Below are positions 1-6,395 of a stretch of 6,888 nt of DNA, one piece after another. The position numbers and the translations under genes were made by a program. This DNA comes from Bacteroidota bacterium (GTDB taxonomy: Bacteria; Bacteroidota; Bacteroidia; Chitinophagales; Saprospiraceae), in assembly GCA_018969455.1 (NCBI GenBank), contig JAGWYI010000228.1, positions 1 through 6,888 on the forward strand, read 5' to 3'. Position 1 is the stretch's first letter. Each line of letters begins with the position of its first letter. The notes under the pieces are model-generated. The model did no database searches and was not told the DNA's origin. It saw nothing but the letters and a program-made list of their open reading frames with translations.

Positions 1-2
1 GA

Positions 3-851
3 GGGTTTGTAACCTTTGTGTTGGTCGAGGTGTTTTGTTTCTATATTGTGGTTCGCTACAACAGCGATCAAAACGCCATTTTTTCCCACACCAGCTCCTT
101 GATTGGCGGAAACTTGATGGAACGCCGACAAAACGTGCGCGATTATTTTGGATTAATTGAACGTGTAGACAGCCTTCGGGCTGAAAATGCCCGGCTGATG
201 AGCGATCTGGCCAATGCCAGGGTGCTTCAAATGCCCTACCGAGATACCTTTTATCGAGTTCTGTTCGATACAATCAGTACGATTGATTCGGTACGGCATC
301 GTATGATTCGTCCTGAATATCAATTTGTTGCAGCCCGCGTGATCAGCAATTCAATATCCAGTGTCAACAACTGGATTATGCTCAACCGTGGCAGTCTCGA
401 TGGAGTAAAACCCAACCTTGCCGTTGTATCGGAAAAAGGGATTGTTGGGATCGTACGCCATGTGACACCCCATTTTTCCATGGCCATGTCGGTATTACAC
501 CGACAAACCCGCTTATCGGCGGCATTGCCGAAGCACGACAATACATTTGGCACCCTTACATGGGAAGGCGACGACCCCAGCATCATGATGCTGCGGCAGA
601 TACCAAAATATAAAACTGTGGCCCTTGGAGAACCCGTTGTTACCAGTGGAATTTCGGCCATGTTTCCCAAGGGAATCCATATTGGTACCGTTTCGGCCCT
701 GCCCGAGCAAGATCCCGAATTCCCTAATTTTATTCAAATGCCTGTAAAATTGAACCAGGATATGTCGGTTATCGGAGATGTGTACATTGTTCAAAACCTG
801 TTCAAATCCGAAATTGATAGCTTGAAATTAAAAATTAAGGATGAACAATAA
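3..851 (+). CDS. mreC: Rod shape-determining protein MreC (5'-truncated by window edge)
   Basis: MreC is a bitopic membrane protein. Its periplasmic domain links the MreB cytoskeleton to the elongation peptidoglycan synthases. The frame is open to the left edge (codons from position 3 read GFVTFVLVEVFCFYIVV). This is the inside of the N-terminal membrane helix, so the true start lies upstream and the GTG at 18 is not a credible start. A short coiled coil follows (about 138-216, LIERVDSLRAENARL). The beta-rich MreC core runs from about 324 to 800, with typical elements such as NRGSLDGVKP, SEKGIVGIV and VTSGISAMFPKGIHIG. The C-terminus ends in a short charged tail (SEIDSLKLKIKDEQ). Its stop codon overlaps the mreD start by 11 bp, which points to translational coupling. 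Identity is by family knowledge of motifs and by the mreD and pbp2 neighbours, and is secure. Confidence 0.95.
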   Translation, partial: GFVTFVLVEVFCFYIVVRYNSDQNAIFSHTSSLIGGNLMERRQNVRDYFGLIERVDSLRAENARLMSDLANARVLQMPYRDTFYRVLFDTISTIDSVRHRMIRPEYQFVAARVISNSISSVNNWIMLNRGSLDGVKPNLAVVSEKGIVGIVRHVTPHFSMAMSVLHRQTRLSAALPKHDNTFGTLTWEGDDPSIMMLRQIPKYKTVALGEPVVTSGISAMFPKGIHIGTVSALPEQDPEFPNFIQMPVKLNQDMSVIGDVYIVQNLFKSEIDSLKLKIKDEQ

Positions 852-1362
852 CCTGTTTTTTCCCAGTTTATGGCGATTTATCGGCATTTATTTGGTGCAA
901 GTCGTTTTTCTGCACCAGGTATCGGCATCATTGGGAAGTTATTTTAATATTTACCTTTACCCACTCTTCATTTTCCTCTTACCCATCCAATTGGCAACTC
1001 CATATGCCGTATTAATTGGAACACTTATGGGTTATATGGTTGATTTTGCATACGGGACTCCGGGCGTTCACGCAAGTGCCGGCGCCTTTAGCGGCTATGC
1101 GCGCGCCATCGTTTTTTATACTTTTGCCCCAAAAGGCGGCTTTTCTGGAAAGGAACTTCTATTTGTTCCTGCCTATTTTGGCTGGCAGTTGTTTGTGCAA
1201 GCCATCAGTATTTTTTTGGCAGCCCATATTTTCTGGTATTTTTCAGTATCTTATTTTACCTTCGTTTATGTGGGAGCCATCACCCTTAAAACACTGGCAT
1301 CATGGCCGCTGTCTATGCTCTTTGTGTTGTTGTATATTGCATTGTTTAACCCGAAAATCTGA
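841..1362 (+). CDS. mreD: Rod shape-determining protein MreD
   Basis: MreD is a small polytopic inner-membrane protein that works with MreC in the elongation complex. The 173-residue product matches the family's usual length. It is almost entirely hydrophobic, with about five or six membrane segments beginning near residue 10 (FIGIYLVQVVFLHQ). The stretch GYMVDFAYGTPGVHASAGAF (about residues 64-83) is the recognisable MreD signature around the conserved Asp and the TPG(V/L)HA turn. The ATG at 841 lies inside the last codons of mreC (11-bp overlap). The only purine-rich stretch, AAGG, abuts the ATG and is too close to be a normal ribosome site, so initiation by coupling to mreC is likely. The gene ends 26 bp before pbp2. 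Confidence 0.93.
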   Translation: MNNNLFFPSLWRFIGIYLVQVVFLHQVSASLGSYFNIYLYPLFIFLLPIQLATPYAVLIGTLMGYMVDFAYGTPGVHASAGAFSGYARAIVFYTFAPKGGFSGKELLFVPAYFGWQLFVQAISIFLAAHIFWYFSVSYFTFVYVGAITLKTLASWPLSMLFVLLYIALFNPKI

Positions 1363-1388
1363 TTTTTAACGATTTTCATAGCTGACCC

Positions 1389-3392
1389 ATGAATAAAGCC
1401 TACGATCGGCAACGCACCATTCAAATGGTTTTTTTCATTTGCGCCTCCGCACTGTTGCTGAAGGCTGCTCAGCTTCAACTATTCGACGACTCTTTCCGAA
1501 AGCGGGCCGATGCCACCACGATTGAAAAACTGACGGTTTATCCACCGCGCGGACTGGTATTCGACCGCAAGGAACGCCTGATCATCAACAATGAGGCGAC
1601 TTACGACCTGATGGTAACCTACAGTCAGGTTGATTTTGCCCATATGAATGTGGCAAAATTTTGCAATATATTGGGAATTACCGAGAAAGACTTTAAACAG
1701 TATCTCACAAAAGATTGGCGCAGTGGGAAATACTCCAAATCGGTGCCCTTTGTTTTCCTAAAAAAGCTATCGTACCTAACTTACTCGCTCCTTCAAGAGA
1801 GCCTGTATGAATTTCCAGGATTCTTCGTTCAGGTGCGCAACATCCGAGGATATCCATACAGCGTGGGTGCGCATGTATTAGGTTACATCAACGAGGTTGA
1901 CCCGCGCGACATTGAGCGCGGAAAAGGGATTTACGAATCGGGTGATTACATCGGCTCTGCGGGAATCGAATTAAAATATGAGTCGATTTTAAGAGGCAAG
2001 AAAGGCTCAACTTCCTTGTTGAAAGACAATTTAGGGCGCATTGTTGGCAAATACAAGAATGGAGCATTTGACACCCTAGCGCGCGCTGGAAGCGACCTGG
2101 TTTCTTCCATCGACATCGATCTGCAAGCATATGGAGAATATTTGATGCAGCACAAAACAGGCAGCATTGTAGCCATTGAACCTTCAACAGGCCAAATTTT
2201 GTGCATGATCAGCGGCCCAAGCTACGACCCGAATTTGTTGACCATGAATCAGGGGCGCGGACAAATATTCAGCCAATTGCTTACCGACCCTTTGAAACCT
2301 TTTTTCGACCGAACCGTGATGGCTAAATACCCGCCGGGTTCTATTTTTAAAACCGTGGTTTCATTGATCGGAATGCAGTTGGGTACCCTCCACCCAGAAT
2401 CCGGCTTTAGTTGCGGAGGAGGCTACTTTTATGCTGGAAGGTTGTACAAATGCCACCACAGCGGCCATTTGAGCAATGTGGTAGATGCGCTTGCGTATTC
2501 TTGCAATACATATTACATGACAGAATATCGCAACATTATTGATCATTTGGGATTCTCTACACCCCAAAAAGGACTGGATGCCTTTAATGTTTACATGAAA
2601 CAGTTTGGCTTTGGAAGCCCATTGGGCATCGATTATCCCAATGAAAGCGGTGGCGGTTTTCCTACATCTGCCTATTACGACAAATTATACCCCAAAAACC
2701 TGGGGGGCTGGCGCTCGCCGACCATTATGTCGTGCGGCATCGGGCAAGGTGAACTCCAACTGACCACCCTTCAAATGGCCAACCTGGCTGCCTGTATTGC
2801 CAACAATGGGTACTGGATTGCCCCGCACCTGGCCAAATCCTTCAAAGACGGAAGCCCAATTCCGGCAATTTACAGTCAGCGTAATGTTGTGCAAATTGAC
2901 CGCAATTACTTTGATTATGTGCGGGAGGGTATGTTGCAATGTGTTGCCCGGGGCACTGCGCGCATTGCCAATGTTCCCGGAATTGAAATTTGCGGAAAAA
3001 CAGGCACCAGCCAAAACCCGCATGGCGACGACCATTCGGTATTTTTTGCATTTGCTCCAAAAAATGACCCTAAAATTGCCATCGCAGTGTACGTCGAAAA
3101 TGCTGGCTGGGGCGCTTCCTATGCCGCACCAATTGCCGGATTAATGATTGAAAAATACCTGCGCGACAGCATTTCAAGCGACCGAAAAGGCCTGGAAACC
3201 AAAATGGCCAATTCCAACCTGATTGAAAAAGTATTAAAAAATCGCGCCGAAGCAAAAATTCAGGCCTCCCGGCCTGCCCCTCCCCGCGATACTTTGCCTA
3301 GCACCCACGATGTACCAAGCGATGTACCCGACAAATCGGAAGAAGAGCCTGTGGGTGGAAAAGCAACCGGTAAAACGCCTAAAGGCAAATAA
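1389..3392 (+). CDS. mrdA: Penicillin-binding protein 2 (elongation-specific D,D-transpeptidase)
   Basis: PBP2 is the class B monofunctional transpeptidase that cross-links peptidoglycan during lateral growth, together with RodA, MreC and MreD. The 667-residue product has a short cytoplasmic start, one membrane anchor (about residues 11-30) and a dimerisation/pedestal domain starting near YPPRGLVFDRKERL and including VGAHVLGYINEVDP. The C-terminal transpeptidase domain has all three active-site motifs: SIFK with nucleophile Ser318 and Lys321, SCN at 371-373, and KTGT at 537-540. The conserved GIGQGELQLTTLQMAN segment is also present, so the enzyme should be active. The catalytic domain ends near EKYLRD (about 593). 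About 74 more residues follow, the last part rich in Pro, Ser, Asp and Lys and probably disordered and periplasmic. The ATG is 26 bp after mreD with no clear ribosome site, as is usual in Bacteroidota. In such clusters rodA often follows; here it does not. Confidence 0.95.
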   Translation: MNKAYDRQRTIQMVFFICASALLLKAAQLQLFDDSFRKRADATTIEKLTVYPPRGLVFDRKERLIINNEATYDLMVTYSQVDFAHMNVAKFCNILGITEKDFKQYLTKDWRSGKYSKSVPFVFLKKLSYLTYSLLQESLYEFPGFFVQVRNIRGYPYSVGAHVLGYINEVDPRDIERGKGIYESGDYIGSAGIELKYESILRGKKGSTSLLKDNLGRIVGKYKNGAFDTLARAGSDLVSSIDIDLQAYGEYLMQHKTGSIVAIEPSTGQILCMISGPSYDPNLLTMNQGRGQIFSQLLTDPLKPFFDRTVMAKYPPGSIFKTVVSLIGMQLGTLHPESGFSCGGGYFYAGRLYKCHHSGHLSNVVDALAYSCNTYYMTEYRNIIDHLGFSTPQKGLDAFNVYMKQFGFGSPLGIDYPNESGGGFPTSAYYDKLYPKNLGGWRSPTIMSCGIGQGELQLTTLQMANLAACIANNGYWIAPHLAKSFKDGSPIPAIYSQRNVVQIDRNYFDYVREGMLQCVARGTARIANVPGIEICGKTGTSQNPHGDDHSVFFAFAPKNDPKIAIAVYVENAGWGASYAAPIAGLMIEKYLRDSISSDRKGLETKMANSNLIEKVLKNRAEAKIQASRPAPPRDTLPSTHDVPSDVPDKSEEEPVGGKATGKTPKGK

Positions 3393-3400
3393 ATATACCA

Positions 3401-3437
3401 GGATTCGCCGGATTTTATGGATAAATCAGGATGGATT
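3401..3437. repeat. Degenerate short-period GGAT/GGATT repeat
   Basis: GGAT occurs at 3401, 3410, 3419, 3429 and 3433, the first four at intervals of 9, 9 and 10 bases. GATGATTT at 3440-3447 may be a decayed continuation. The block starts 8 bp after the pbp2 stop codon. It resembles the degenerate AGGATT-type intergenic repeats that I recall from a range of Bacteroidota and other environmental genomes. That comparison is from memory, not from a search. Five units make chance possible but not the simplest reading. Confidence 0.5.
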
Positions 3438-3491
3438 ACGATGATTTATTATGATCGTTATGCACAAAATCTTGCGGCGTAAAGTATATAT

Positions 3492-3568
3492 TTCTTTTCG
3501 CTTCCAATTTGAATAAGCCTCCGAAAATCAGGTACTTCCACGTTGGAGCACCTGGATTGCGAAAAGAA
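3492..3568. repeat. Nested inverted repeat (possible folded RNA or palindromic element)
   Basis: An exact 10-bp inverted repeat pairs TTCTTTTCGC (3492-3501) with GCGAAAAGAA (3559-3568). Inside it, CAGGTACTTC (3529-3538) pairs with GGAGCACCTG (3545-3554) around a 6-base loop, with one mismatch and one G-T wobble. Only four bases separate the inner hairpin from the right outer arm, while 27 separate it on the left, so the fold is lopsided. No T-run follows on either strand, so it is not a standard intrinsic terminator. Function is unknown. Confidence 0.45.
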
Positions 3569-3676
3569 CCATCCCAAGGGTGTACAATCTCAAAATCAGT
3601 CTACTCTTTTCCATTCCATATAGCTGTTACCCGAAAATAATCTTGCCTCATTCAGACAAGCCCATCCATTCTGTTT

Positions 3677-3684
3677 TATATTTG
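3677..3684 (+). promoter_or_regulatory. Candidate Bacteroidota -7 promoter box (TATATTTG)
   Basis: TATATTTG matches the TAnnTTTG -7 consensus of the Bacteroidota primary sigma factor exactly. It ends 20 bases before the transporter ATG at 3705, so a transcript would start near 3690 with a leader of about 15 bases. The -33 element is poor: only TTCAG at 3651-3655 lies at an acceptable distance. The placement supports independent transcription of the transporter rather than read-through from pbp2. Confidence 0.45.
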
Positions 3685-3704
3685 TTGCCTACTGCTACTG
3701 CCCT

Positions 3705-5093
3705 ATGTGCGCCAAACGACTTTATACTTCTCAGACATCTACCCAGGGCTTGCTTCCTGTTAGACCAGGATTTTGGGTATTATTGCTATACGCCCTGGGT
3801 CAGTTGGGCTGGTCTATGGCAAGCTTTGCCGTTTCCAATTTGCTCATTTATTTTTACATGCCACCCGAGCAGGGAGCCCCTATGTTTCCCGTTTACCTGT
3901 ATCAAGGCTCCATATTGGGGGTATTGACCCTGATCGGCATCATAAGTGCCGGAGGGCGTTTGTTGGATGCTTTTATTGACCCCTTCATAGCCAATTGGAG
4001 TGATCGGAAAAATTCGCATGTAGGAAAACGGCGTTGGTTTATGTTGGTAGGCGCCATACCATTGGCATTTTGCGCAACCGCCGTTTTTTTCCCGACTGAC
4101 CAATCGGAATCCGCAACCAATTTTGTATGGCTTACATCAATGGTTGCGCTATATTATTTCTTTTTTGCATTTTATGTGATTCCATATACGGCTTTAATTC
4201 CAGAATTGGGTCATACGGCAGCAGATCGGATGCAAATAAGCACCCTTGTTTCCATAACGTGGGCCCTGGGTTACGTATTCGGCACCCAGGTATTCCAAAT
4301 TCAAGCCTGGTTTAGCCATATGGGCATGTCGGCTGTTTCTGCCTTTCAACGCGCCGTACTCCTGTTACATATACTTTCCCTCGTATTTATGTTATTACCT
4401 GCTCTTTTTTTGAAGGAGAAAAAATATGCGCGGCAATCGCCCTCAGAAGATGGCTTGTGGGCGGCCATTCGGATGGTATTTAAAAATCAAAATTTCAGAT
4501 GGTTCCTTACATCTGATTTACTTTATTGGTTGTCGCTCAATTTTATTCAATTGGGTGTGGGCTATTATACCACCATTTTATTGCAGCTCGACATTGAGTA
4601 TGCTTCCCGTTTTTCGCTTATTGGCTTTTTGTGCAGTTTTGCATTTTACTGGCCAGTGAATCGTTTGGTTGGTTTGCTTGGGAAGCGCAAACTGATTTTA
4701 TGGGCATTTGCTGCCTTTGCCCTTATTTTTACCCTGGTTAGTACTGCGCACTGGATACCACTCAAACCGGAAAGCATTTTATATCTATTGGGTTTTCTGT
4801 CGGCGTTTCCGCTGGCGGTTTTTGGGATTTTGCCCAATGCGGTAATTGGCGACATTGTGCAAGAGGCTGAACAAATAGAGGGCAAACAAAACGCCGGGAT
4901 GTTTTACGGTGTCCGGGCTTTTGTGATGAAACTCGGAATATCGATCTCCAATTTGATTTTTCCTTCCTTGTTATTGTTGGGAAAAAGCATAGAGCATCCA
5001 GGAGGTGTACAGGCAAGTGCTGTAACGGCAGTGGCCATTTGCCTTGCTGGATGGTGGGCATTCCGAAAATACGAAGATATACCTTTGTTCTGA
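3705..5093 (+). CDS. GPH/MelB-like MFS cation:solute symporter
   Basis: This is an inner-membrane secondary transporter of the glycoside-pentoside-hexuronide (MFS_2) branch, expected to couple solute uptake to Na+ or H+. The 462 residues fit the family length and form about twelve hydrophobic helices, with a charged central loop (about residues 236-262, KEKKYARQSPSEDG). The family signature after helix II is clear: GGRLLDAFIDPFIANWSDR (83-101) followed by VGKRRWFM. Asp88 and Asp92 keep the i/i+4 spacing of MelB Asp55 and Asp59, the cation-site aspartates. The position corresponding to MelB Asp124 appears to be Val148 (YVIPYTALIPEL), so cation coordination may differ. The late segment GDIVQEAEQIEGKQNAG...YGVRAFVMKLG is also typical. 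The ATG at 3705 keeps helix I intact; the next in-frame ATG (3816) would cut into it. Substrate cannot be deduced: sugars are usual for the family, but lipid-like and other substrates are known. The gene ends flush against the stop of the convergent neighbour. Confidence 0.85.
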   Translation: MCAKRLYTSQTSTQGLLPVRPGFWVLLLYALGQLGWSMASFAVSNLLIYFYMPPEQGAPMFPVYLYQGSILGVLTLIGIISAGGRLLDAFIDPFIANWSDRKNSHVGKRRWFMLVGAIPLAFCATAVFFPTDQSESATNFVWLTSMVALYYFFFAFYVIPYTALIPELGHTAADRMQISTLVSITWALGYVFGTQVFQIQAWFSHMGMSAVSAFQRAVLLLHILSLVFMLLPALFLKEKKYARQSPSEDGLWAAIRMVFKNQNFRWFLTSDLLYWLSLNFIQLGVGYYTTILLQLDIEYASRFSLIGFLCSFAFYWPVNRLVGLLGKRKLILWAFAAFALIFTLVSTAHWIPLKPESILYLLGFLSAFPLAVFGILPNAVIGDIVQEAEQIEGKQNAGMFYGVRAFVMKLGISISNLIFPSLLLLGKSIEHPGGVQASAVTAVAICLAGWWAFRKYEDIPLF

Positions 5094-5483
5094 TTATTGA
5101 CCTGCTTCTACTTTATACACAATGTACTCGGTATCGCCTTGCCAGGGGAAGGGATCAACCAATTGTCGGTAGTAGCAGCGCACTGATTTACCTTCAAGTT
5201 GCTGCAATTGTGCATATACCTGGGCGTTTTGGGCCGAAAATTCCCAAACGCTCATTTGATTCATCATGGTACTTCCCCCCAGTTGGAGTTGACCTTCAAA
5301 GGTTTTGAAAATGATCCCGCGTTTTGAAACTTTGAACAGAATACCGGTTCGGGTACCATCGCTCACGGTGTAGGTACGGTACACATAATAACCGATGGAG
5401 AACAGAATGAACCCTGCGAGGAGCAGCCACATCAGTCGGCGTAGCCATTTTTTGCCAGTGTTTTTAATAGATTCTAGTTGCAT
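5094..5483 (-). CDS. Small single-pass membrane protein of a Bacteroidota-specific family, function unknown
   Basis: The 129-residue product has a basic N-terminus (KKWLRR), one membrane helix (about 16-34, LMWLLLAGFILFSIGYYVY) and a soluble domain of about 90 residues, probably outside the membrane. Recognisable family elements are SDGTRTGILFKVSKRG (41-56), KTFEGQLQLGG (60-70), WEFSA (80-84), YYRQ (104-107) and WQGDTEYIV (114-122). I recall this layout from short Bacteroidota proteins often labelled 6-phosphogluconate dehydrogenase in databases. Nothing here supports that enzyme: there is no Rossmann dinucleotide motif, and the protein is far too short. Its stop codon (5096-5094) touches the transporter's stop with no intervening base. 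The ATG at 5483 is preceded by a spacer with a tandem 10-bp repeat and no clear ribosome site. It could be transcribed with queE or from its own promoter in the 145-bp spacer. Confidence 0.8.
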   Translation of the reverse strand: MQLESIKNTGKKWLRRLMWLLLAGFILFSIGYYVYRTYTVSDGTRTGILFKVSKRGIIFKTFEGQLQLGGSTMMNQMSVWEFSAQNAQVYAQLQQLEGKSVRCYYRQLVDPFPWQGDTEYIVYKVEAGQ

Positions 5484-5509
5484 AAGCGGGTGTTTCTATA
5501 ATTCGTGCT

Positions 5510-5531
5510 GCATGATTTTGCGCATGATCTT
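5510..5531. repeat. Tandem 10-bp direct repeat upstream of the small membrane protein gene
   Basis: GCATGATTTT (5510-5519) and GCATGATCTT (5522-5531) are a 9/10 match with a 12-base period, ending 26 bases upstream of the minus-strand start codon at 5483. Two half-turn-spaced copies near a start could be an operator or simply chance duplication; no promoter core is clearly tied to them. Confidence 0.3.
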
Positions 5532-5608
5532 GGGCCTACATCATTGTATATCAGCGTTCTGTATGACAAAAAGAGCAGTCTTTCAGGCGGCCATAGGATT
5601 ATTTAGGA

Positions 5609-5616
5609 CAAAAATA
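5609..5616 (-). promoter_or_regulatory. Weak candidate -7 box (TATTTTTG) for the small membrane protein gene
   Basis: On the minus strand, TATTTTTG fits TAnnTTTG and lies just after the queE stop. It is about 126 bases ahead of the downstream start codon, so it would give a long leader that includes the tandem repeat. I see no good -33 TTTG at the right distance, and AT-rich matches of this kind are common. Confidence 0.2.
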
Positions 5617-5628
5617 GTTGTTTTGGAT

Positions 5629-6387
5629 TTAAACACCCTTTTTTGCCCCCCATATTTGAACATGCAAACGATCGGAAAACCGAAAACCATGTGTTTTGCA
5701 AATTTCCACTACCCACGCTCTCCGGTCTGCCAGGCGCTCGGGAATACTCCCTTCAGGCATGAGCCATACTTTTTCCGGGGCTATTTGGTAGCGATGGAGA
5801 AGTAGCAGCACTTCGTTCACGTCGTACTGTTCGGCAACAACGAATTTGAAGAAGGCTTTGGGGTGCTTGGAAAAGTATTGGTACACACGGGGCTTTTCCC
5901 GCAATCGTTGCACATTGTTGCTGTTTTCCAGTTTGGGAGAAACATTGTACTGATCGATCTGCTGTTCGAATTCGGGTAAAGGCAGCATGGTACCATTGGT
6001 TTCCACCTCAAAGTGGTACTCGGGGTCCAATTGTTTGAGGGTATGCATGAGCAAACCGAGTCCTTTTTGTTGCAACATTGGTTCCCCGCCTGTTAGGATC
6101 ACGTTTTTCCCGGGATATGCACGCACTGCTTGAACCACTTCCCGCACAGAGCACAAAGCGATCCAGTCTTTTTTGTCAAACTTGGAATAATCGGGGTTTT
6201 GATCATTGATGTGTTGAAATCGCAAGGTATTCCAGTTCCAGGTATAATCGGTATCACACCATACGCAATGTAAGTTGCAAAGCGAGGTACGGATAAAAAC
6301 TGCAGGAATGCCTATGCTTTTACCTTCACCTTGTATAGAATAAAAAATTTCCGGTTTTCCGTTGAGTTTGGCCAGTTTTAATTCCAT
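5629..6387 (-). CDS. queE: 7-carboxy-7-deazaguanine synthase (radical SAM)
   Basis: QueE converts 6-carboxy-5,6,7,8-tetrahydropterin to 7-carboxy-7-deazaguanine, the ring-contraction step on the way to preQ0 and queuosine tRNA modification; it acts in the cytoplasm. The 252 residues contain the N-terminal YSIQGEGKSIGIPAVFIR signature and the 4Fe-4S ligands Cys37, Cys41 and Cys44 in canonical CxxxCxxC spacing. Next comes DTDYTW, where Thr46 corresponds to the Mg2+-binding Thr of characterised QueE. LTGGEP (98-103) is the SAM amino-group motif, and ETNGT (129-133) and VSPKL (149-153) follow. The tail has LMPEG and LHVQIWG, usual for the family. All key residues are intact and length is typical. 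The ATG at 6387 follows the kinase stop by 6 bp, with AAAGGA (6395-6390) overlapping that stop and only two bases from the ATG, so coupling is likely. No queC, queD or queF is visible in the window. Confidence 0.95.
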   Translation of the reverse strand: MELKLAKLNGKPEIFYSIQGEGKSIGIPAVFIRTSLCNLHCVWCDTDYTWNWNTLRFQHINDQNPDYSKFDKKDWIALCSVREVVQAVRAYPGKNVILTGGEPMLQQKGLGLLMHTLKQLDPEYHFEVETNGTMLPLPEFEQQIDQYNVSPKLENSNNVQRLREKPRVYQYFSKHPKAFFKFVVAEQYDVNEVLLLLHRYQIAPEKVWLMPEGSIPERLADRRAWVVEICKTHGFRFSDRLHVQIWGAKKGV

Positions 6388-6389
6388 AT

Positions 6390-6395
6390 TCCTTT
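6390..6395 (-). promoter_or_regulatory. Shine-Dalgarno-like AAAGGA overlapping the kinase stop codon
   Basis: On the minus strand, AAAGGA begins in the kinase TAA and ends two bases before the queE ATG. It is a fair anti-16S match but unusually close, so re-initiation by ribosomes finishing the kinase gene is the more likely route. Confidence 0.4.

Larger units (their letters stand above)
3393..3704. other. 312-bp stretch with no convincing gene
   Basis: This gap separates the mre/pbp2 cluster from the transporter gene. It holds, in order, a run of degenerate GGAT units directly after the pbp2 stop (3401-3437), a nested inverted repeat (3492-3568), and a promoter-like TATATTTG box (3677-3684). 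On the minus strand an ATG at 3651 opens a 71-codon frame to a TAA at 3438-3436, broken by one amber codon at 3603-3601. It is described under findings and is not called as a gene. No tRNA, no GC-rich hairpin followed by a T-run, and no insertion-sequence ends are visible. Termination of the pbp2 transcript is therefore not explained by an obvious intrinsic terminator. Confidence 0.6.

Noticed and set aside
18..20. GTG at 18 as the mreC start
   Set aside because: The frame is open upstream to the window edge, and this start would cut the N-terminal membrane helix, which is already under way at position 3.
2685..3035. 116-codon minus-strand frame inside pbp2
   Set aside because: It is fully antisense to the transpeptidase motifs region of pbp2 and shows no recognisable motif.
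3580..3927. 115-codon plus-strand frame starting in the gap and overlapping the transporter start
   Set aside because: Most of it lies out of frame over the transporter's well-supported N-terminal helices, and its own product shows no family features.
5570..5583. Short hairpin AAAGA-loop-TCTTT followed on the minus strand by a few T residues, as a queE terminator
   Set aside because: The stem is only five mostly A-T pairs with a short T-run; too weak to call.
5395..5805. 136-codon plus-strand frame spanning the spacer between the small membrane protein and queE
   Set aside because: It is antisense to the starts and ends of two supported genes and has a composition typical of a shadow frame (many Cys, Phe and Ser).
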